In this document: positions 30,745 through 34,568 of the stretch, in pieces | How positions within the stretch are numbered: position 1 is the stretch's first letter | Layout: every line of letters begins with the position of its first letter | Source: a bacterium | Lineage (GTDB): Bacteria; Cyanobacteriota; Sericytochromatia; S15B-MN24; VGJW01 | Length of the DNA: 34,568 nt | Direction of reading: 5' to 3' | NCBI GenBank assembly: GCA_021781555.1 | Contig: JAJXWQ010000037.1 | Location: 1-34,568, forward strand | Made by a program: the position numbers and the translations under genes | Notes under the pieces: model-generated | What the model was told of the DNA's origin: nothing | Seen by the model: the letters and a program-made list of their open reading frames with translations, nothing else | Database searches by the model: none

Positions 30745-31221
30745 TCAGAGCCCTCCCAGCGCGTGGACCGCGTGCGCGGTGAGGATGGCCGTGGCGAGGA
30801 AGGTCAGCACGGCCAGCAGCGAGGGGATCTGCAGCGAAGCCAGCCCGCAGATGCCATGGCCCGAGGTACAACCATTCGCCATGCGCGTTCCGAAGCCGAC
30901 GATCACGCCTCCGACCAGCAGCTGCCACCACGGGAGTCCGGTGATCTCGACCTGGCCGTGACCCAAGGTCGCGACGAACACCGCAGCGCCCAGGATCAGC
31001 CCCATCGCGTAAGCCATCCGCCAGCTGCGAGTGGCCACGAAGCGCTCCTGCCGAAAAAAATGAAAGCGGGTGAAAAAGGACCACACCGCGCTGAAGGTCG
31101 TGCTGATGCCGCCGACCAAGCCGGTGAGTACGAACAGCAACGTCACTCCCAGCCCGATGGTGAAGCCTCCTGCGAGGTAGTGCTTCCAGCCCAGCGGAAA
31201 CCAGTGGGAAAGTATGTTCAT
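30745..31221 (-). CDS. YeeE/YedE-family transporter, first half
   Basis: This 158-residue membrane protein is the N-terminal half of a split YeeE/YedE-type transporter. The start WFPLGWKHYLAGGFTIGLGV and the Cys motif MANGCTSGHGICGLASL (near residue 120) are typical; in TsuA such Cys guide thiosulfate through the pore. I chose ATG 31221 (MNILSHWFPLGW), which lies about 45 bases after a TACAAT hexamer on this strand; the alternative at 31302 would lie upstream of that promoter. The second-half gene follows at once. Substrate assignment rests on family knowledge only. Confidence 0.87.
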   Translation of the reverse strand: MNILSHWFPLGWKHYLAGGFTIGLGVTLLFVLTGLVGGISTTFSAVWSFFTRFHFFRQERFVATRSWRMAYAMGLILGAAVFVATLGHGQVEITGLPWWQLLVGGVIVGFGTRMANGCTSGHGICGLASLQIPSLLAVLTFLATAILTAHAVHALGGL

Positions 31222-31272
31222 CACTGAGGCAGCATTCCCCGGCCCCACGATCGGCCCACCGATCGCCACGAG

Positions 31273-31278
31273 ATTGTA
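31273..31278 (-). promoter_or_regulatory. -10 element of the split YeeE operon
   Basis: On the minus strand TACAAT (plus ATTGTA) lies 51 bases before the ATG at 31221. The matching -35 position reads TGGCCA, a weak fit. Confidence 0.45.
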
Positions 31279-31376
31279 GCAGGTAGGCTCCCGCCTGGCC
31301 ACCTTGGCCTTCGGGCGGGTAGAAGGTTTGTGTTGATGACTTACCTAGCTGAGGTGCCAGGGGCAAGGGCCAGGAC

Positions 31377-32312
31377 ATGGCCTGGGTTCTGACGAACTTC
31401 GCGATCCTCGTTGTCCTGCTGGCATTCACCATCGCGGTCGCGGGCCCACTCGCACTCGTGCGCAGGATCCTACGAACCCGAGGCCCCGCCGGAGATCTGG
31501 CCAGCCTCGATGTCACGGGGCCCGATCCGCGATCGGGAATTGCGCCCCGCCGGCTGTGGGCATTCACATCCCTGGTCCTGCTGGGTGTCGTGCTCCGGCT
31601 CCTCGGATCGTCCCGCCTGGTGATGCCAGGGCCGCCTCCCGAGGACCTCGCCGGAGTCAAGGCTCTGCTGCCATGGGTCCGAGATCTCTCGCACCAGGCC
31701 CTTGCCGGTCTCGGACCCGGTCCACTCGGGCTCATCCTGATAGGGAGCGGGTTGCTGATCGCCGCCCTCGAGTTTTCGGCCCGTCGCGTGGCGCGATCGG
31801 GATTCACGCCGCTTGGCCGGGCTCCGTCGCGAGAGACCCTGCTTCAGGCGGCAGACGCGGGCCTGGCCCGAGGCCGGACCGACGCCCCACGCGCCACCTG
31901 GCTTGATCGCCACGACGCCGACGCCGACCTGGGCTCCCGCGCCAGCCAGGACTGCGCCGAAGGCGAGCTTCCGGTGGCTTTCCTCGCCGTCGTGGCCGTG
32001 GTGCTCTTCGTCTTGCTCTTCGCGGCGGCTGTGATCGAGAACCGGTTCTATCAGACCGCATACCTGGATTTCGGCTGGTTCGAGCAGGCGGAGTACCTGA
32101 TCAGTCGGGGTGACAACCCGATCATCTCGATCGTCGGAGTCCACGCGCTTGGCGATCATTTCTCGCTCATCCTTTATCCACTGGCGTTGATATTCCGGAT
32201 ATTGCCGTTTGCAAGCACGCTATTGGCCATTCAGGCCCTGGCACTGGCATCCGGAGTATTTCCAGCCTACCGTAAGTCCTCGCCCGGGGACGTCGTGACG
32301 GCCCGCTCCTGA
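31377..32312 (+). pseudogene. DUF2079 membrane protein, truncated by an IS66 element
   Basis: The native frame runs to 32271. It has two N-terminal helices, a third at about residue 115, a long polar loop, a helix at about 200-215, then the conserved DUF2079 stretch: YLDFGWFEQAEYLISRG, VGVHALGDHFSLILYPLAL and LLAIQALALASGVFPAY. In intact members this is followed by several hundred more residues. Here the frame enters the insertion sequence after FPAY and ends 13 codons later in IS sequence (KSSPGDVVTARS). DUF2079 proteins are multi-pass membrane proteins resembling glycosyltransferases that use lipid-linked sugars. The remaining product is probably inactive. ATG 31377 has a weak ribosome site. 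Confidence 0.8.
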
Positions 32313-32345
32313 TCGGCTACGGTCGTAGCTCGACAGGAGGCACTG

Positions 32346-32906
32346 ATGCGGCGCACCCCCCAGAGCTACAGCCACCCGGAGCGGGCGAGGATCATGGCGG
32401 CTGTCCGGCGGGGCCTCGAGGCCGGTCGCCGGGTCGGCATAACGGCACGCGAGTGCGGAATCACCGAGGCCGTTTATTACCGGTGGGTCCGAGAGCAAGC
32501 CCGGGCTCGTTCCGCGGTGCTGCCGCCCGCAAGCCCCGCCGCCGTGGACGATGCACCGGGCAACCCTGTGCCGCCCGGTGAGGGTGGCAACCTGCCCGCC
32601 CGGCGGCGGGGTCCCCTTCCTTTGGACCTACGCGAGCGGCTTCAGCGGCAGGCGGTTGCCCTCCGGGAGGAGGAGCGCCTTCCCCTCGATCTCATTGCCG
32701 AGCGGCTGGGAGTCTCGCAGGCGACGGTGGTGCGCTGGCTGGCCAGGCACAGCCTGGCGACCGGCTTCGTCCAGGTCGAGGTCGTTGCGGATCCTCCCGA
32801 GCCGGAATCGGTCGCACCCGTGCCCGTCCTGCTCGCTCCCGGGGGATACCGAGTGGAGGGCCTTGACGTGGCTGGCCTGGCCGAGCTGCTGCGGCGGCTC
32901 GCATGA
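32346..32906 (+). CDS. tnpA: IS66 accessory protein TnpA, long form with two HTH segments
   Basis: This first IS66 gene encodes 186 residues; the usual size is 110-140. A helix-turn-helix lies at residues 28-50 (VGITARECGITEAVYYRWV), and a second one at about 115-138 (LPLDLIAERLGVSQATVVRW). The C-terminus GYRVEGLDVAGLAELLRRL is the family's typical end. GGAGG lies 5 bases before ATG 32346. Its stop overlaps the tnpB start (ATGA). The role is inferred from family: a DNA-binding helper needed with TnpB and TnpC for transposition. The extra HTH and linker suggest a fused or duplicated domain. Confidence 0.82.
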   Translation: MRRTPQSYSHPERARIMAAVRRGLEAGRRVGITARECGITEAVYYRWVREQARARSAVLPPASPAAVDDAPGNPVPPGEGGNLPARRRGPLPLDLRERLQRQAVALREEERLPLDLIAERLGVSQATVVRWLARHSLATGFVQVEVVADPPEPESVAPVPVLLAPGGYRVEGLDVAGLAELLRRLA

Positions 32907-33259
32907 TCGGGAGCACCCGCCAGGTCGGAGTCTGGTTCCATGATCGACCGACCGACATGCGGCGCTCCTTCGATGGCCTGTACGCGATGGTGTGCAACGC
33001 CATGGCGCGCAATCCGCTCTCAGGGGACCTCTTTGTCTTCGTGGGCAAGGATCGCAAACGCACCAAGGTTCTCTACTGGGACGGCACCGGGCTTTGCGTA
33101 TTCGCAAAACGGCTCGAGCGCGGGTGTTTTTGGGCACCTTGGGTCAAGGGTAGCCATGGCGATCATCACCTTACGGTCAACGAATTGCAGCTATTTCTTG
33201 AGGGATCGACGCTTATTGGCAAGATAAAGCTCAGTCCGGGCGAGTTCACGCTAAAATAA
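32903..33259 (+). CDS. tnpB: IS66 accessory protein TnpB
   Basis: The product is 118 residues, normal for IS66 Orf2. The whole conserved core is present: TDMRRSFDGLYAMV, NPLSGDLFVFVGKDRKRTK and VLYWDGTGLCVFAKRLERG. It is unrelated to the RNA-guided TnpB of IS200/IS605 elements despite the shared name. ATG 32903 overlaps the tnpA stop. Confidence 0.94.
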   Translation: MIGSTRQVGVWFHDRPTDMRRSFDGLYAMVCNAMARNPLSGDLFVFVGKDRKRTKVLYWDGTGLCVFAKRLERGCFWAPWVKGSHGDHHLTVNELQLFLEGSTLIGKIKLSPGEFTLK

Positions 33260-33290
33260 GACATTGCCCGGATAGAGACGCAGATTATCC

Positions 33291-33327
33291 TTTACATAGC
33301 CCAGATAACTGCGCTATGATTGGCAAG
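33291..33327 (+). promoter_or_regulatory. Leaderless promoter of IS66 tnpC
   Basis: TTTACA (33291-33296), an 18-base spacer and TATGAT (33315-33320) form a good promoter, with the GTG start 6 bases after the -10. No ribosome site is present. The same -10/GTG spacing occurs at 12551 and 22289. Confidence 0.6.
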
Positions 33328-34568
33328 TGCGTAGCTTCAGTGGCGAAACTGATGTCAAATTCTTGCAGAAGGTCGTCGGCGTCCTGGAAAACCAGAACGA
33401 ATTCCTCGTCCAGAAACTACAAGAGATGGCCAAGGAGATCGCCGAACTCAAGGGCCTTGATCCCGCCCGCAGCCAGCAACGGCTCCTGGACCTAGAGCAG
33501 CAGCTCAGCGTACGGAACAAGATGCTGTTCGGGACATCCTCCGAGAAGCGGCCCCGGAACAACGACGGCGACACCGAGTCACCGCCTCCAACGCCGGCAT
33601 CCAGGCCACGTAACGGACACGGCCCACGATCCCAGCCCAAGCTGCCCCTGATCGAGGTCATCCACGATCTTCCACTCGATAAGCGGGGATGCCCAGCATG
33701 TGGCGGGGAGCTGGAGCGGATGGGAGACCAGAGCGAGGACTCGGAAGAGATCGATGTGCTCGCCCGGCAATTCGCCGTGCTGCTGCACAAGCGCCTGAAA
33801 TATCGCTGTGATTGCAACGGTGCGGTGGTGACAGCTCCCGGCCCCGTCAAGCTTCAAGAAGGGGGACGCTACTCACCGGCCTTCGCGGTCGAGGTGGCAG
33901 TGGATAAGTACCTGGACAACATCCCCCTCGAACGGCAGGTCACCCGGATGAGGCGCGAGGGTCTCGTGGTCGACAGTCAGACGCTGTGGGACCAGATCGA
34001 CCGGCTGGCCGCGATCGTCGCATTCACCTACCTCGCCATCTGGCAGACGATCCGGCAGGAGCCCCTGGTGCATGCCGACGAGACCCGCTGGCGCCTCATG
34101 AACAAGAAGCAGACCGAGATCAAGACCTGGCAGGTCTGGGGGCTGGCTTGTCAGGACCTCGTCGCCTACAAGATCCTCGACAGCCGCGGCAATGACGCCG
34201 GCAGGGAGATCCTGGCCGGCTACCACGGCATCGTCATGGCCGACGGGTACGGCGTCTACGAATCCCTGGCGCACGATCGTCAGGGACGACTGGACGGGGC
34301 CGAGCCGCCGGGGACCTTCCAGCTGGTGCAATGCTGGGCTCATGGGCGCAGGCCGTTCATCGAGATCGAGAATGTCTTCCCGACCGAGGCGCGAGAGATC
34401 CTGGATCTCATCGGCAAGCTCTTTGCCGTCGAGCGCCTGGTGCCCGAGGAGCTGCCCGAGGCCGAGCGACTGGCGCAGCTCGCCGACGTCCGCCAGCAGC
34501 ACTCGGCGCCGATCCTCGATGCGATCTGGGATTGGTGCGCGGCGACCAAGAAGAATCACCTGCCGAGC
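33327..34568 (+). CDS. tnpC: IS66 transposase TnpC, 3' end missing
   Basis: The frame is open from GTG 33327 to the window edge (414 codons seen; the family has about 500-530). Order: coiled N-terminus (VVGVLENQNEFLVQKLQEM), the leucine-rich LSVRNKMLFGTSSEKRP motif, a zinc-binding part (CPACGGEL with CDC), then the DDE domain: GRYSPAFAVEVAVDKYLDNI, the first catalytic Asp in EPLVHADETRWRLM, and the second in GIVMADGYGVYESL. The last Glu lies beyond the window. Intact as far as visible, so the element could be active. The start follows the promoter described at 33291. Confidence 0.9.
   Translation, partial: MRSFSGETDVKFLQKVVGVLENQNEFLVQKLQEMAKEIAELKGLDPARSQQRLLDLEQQLSVRNKMLFGTSSEKRPRNNDGDTESPPPTPASRPRNGHGPRSQPKLPLIEVIHDLPLDKRGCPACGGELERMGDQSEDSEEIDVLARQFAVLLHKRLKYRCDCNGAVVTAPGPVKLQEGGRYSPAFAVEVAVDKYLDNIPLERQVTRMRREGLVVDSQTLWDQIDRLAAIVAFTYLAIWQTIRQEPLVHADETRWRLMNKKQTEIKTWQVWGLACQDLVAYKILDSRGNDAGREILAGYHGIVMADGYGVYESLAHDRQGRLDGAEPPGTFQLVQCWAHGRRPFIEIENVFPTEAREILDLIGKLFAVERLVPEELPEAERLAQLADVRQQHSAPILDAIWDWCAATKKNHLPS

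Larger units (their letters stand above)
32272..34568 (+). mobile_element. IS66-family insertion sequence, left end and three genes
   Basis: The left end starts with GTAAGTCCTCGCCCGGGGAC at 32272, the GTAAG start typical of IS66 terminal repeats. The gene order tnpA-tnpB-tnpC is that of IS66. IS66 elements usually duplicate 8 bases of target, which here would be AGCCTACC (32264-32271). The right end and the second target copy lie beyond the window. Confidence 0.88.

Noticed and set aside
32903-33259. IS66 TnpB as an RNA-guided nuclease (TnpB/Cas12 ancestor)
   Set aside because: Same name only; the 118-residue sequence with the NPLSGDLFVF core is the IS66 Orf2 family and has no RuvC motifs.
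1-34568. CRISPR arrays, prophage or integrase attachment sites
   Set aside because: I saw no regularly spaced direct repeats, Cas, phage structural or integrase genes; the tRNAs have no repeated 3' ends nearby.

Overview
The window is about 34.6 kb of GC-rich bacterial DNA. It looks like a chromosome segment of an aerobically respiring, probably diderm bacterium: it carries a 14-subunit-type complex I cluster, two lipoproteins and an outer-membrane barrel-like protein. Both tRNA genes lack an encoded CCA end. Several genes seem to be leaderless, and the locus at 16.9-19.3 kb starts with a Nif11-like leader peptide. I cannot name the lineage from sequence alone; an uncultured lineage, for example a non-photosynthetic relative of Cyanobacteria, is only a guess.

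Layout. 1-12328: the respiratory complex I (NADH:quinone oxidoreductase) cluster, nuoF (5'-truncated by the window), nuoG, nuoH, nuoI, then a glycosyltransferase gene on the opposite strand, then nuoJKLMN. Most junctions overlap by 1-4 bases. 12357-15010: a signal-peptide-bearing SRPBCC protein, tRNA-Leu(CAG) with its own promoter and terminator, a roughly 0.5 kb gene-free stretch full of strong hairpins, and an ACR3/BASS-type transporter. 15054-19256: a lipoprotein subtilase reading left, an AT-richer control region, then a three-gene unit reading right (74-residue Nif11-like peptide, radical SAM/SPASM enzyme, hydantoinase/MfnF-like ASKHA protein). 19338-22268: divergent genes for a PDZ-membrane-SpoIIE phosphatase and a STAS anti-sigma-factor antagonist, a likely partner-switch pair. 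22289-26780: SpoU rRNA methyltransferase, a propeller-like lipoprotein, and glutaminyl-tRNA synthetase behind its own promoter and a structured leader with a terminator hairpin. 26810-31221: aldo/keto reductase, a five-repeat protein of unknown function, a zinc ribbon, a winged-helix-like protein, an unusual class I tRNA with a UAA anticodon, an outer-membrane-like protein and a split YeeE/YedE (thiosulfate-type) transporter. 31377-34568: a DUF2079 membrane protein cut by an IS66-family element whose right end lies beyond the window.

The strongest candidate for an undescribed system is the peptide/radical SAM/ASKHA unit at 16874-19256: the peptide ends in a glycine-rich tail with one Trp and one C-terminal Cys, and the two enzymes follow with overlapping reading frames. 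Other noteworthy signals are a dispersed hairpin-forming repeat (at least four copies in intergenic DNA), a candidate attenuator in front of glnS, a shared promoter layout TATGAT/TAAGAT-N6-GTG at three genes, and a tRNA with a leucine-type anticodon but no long variable arm.
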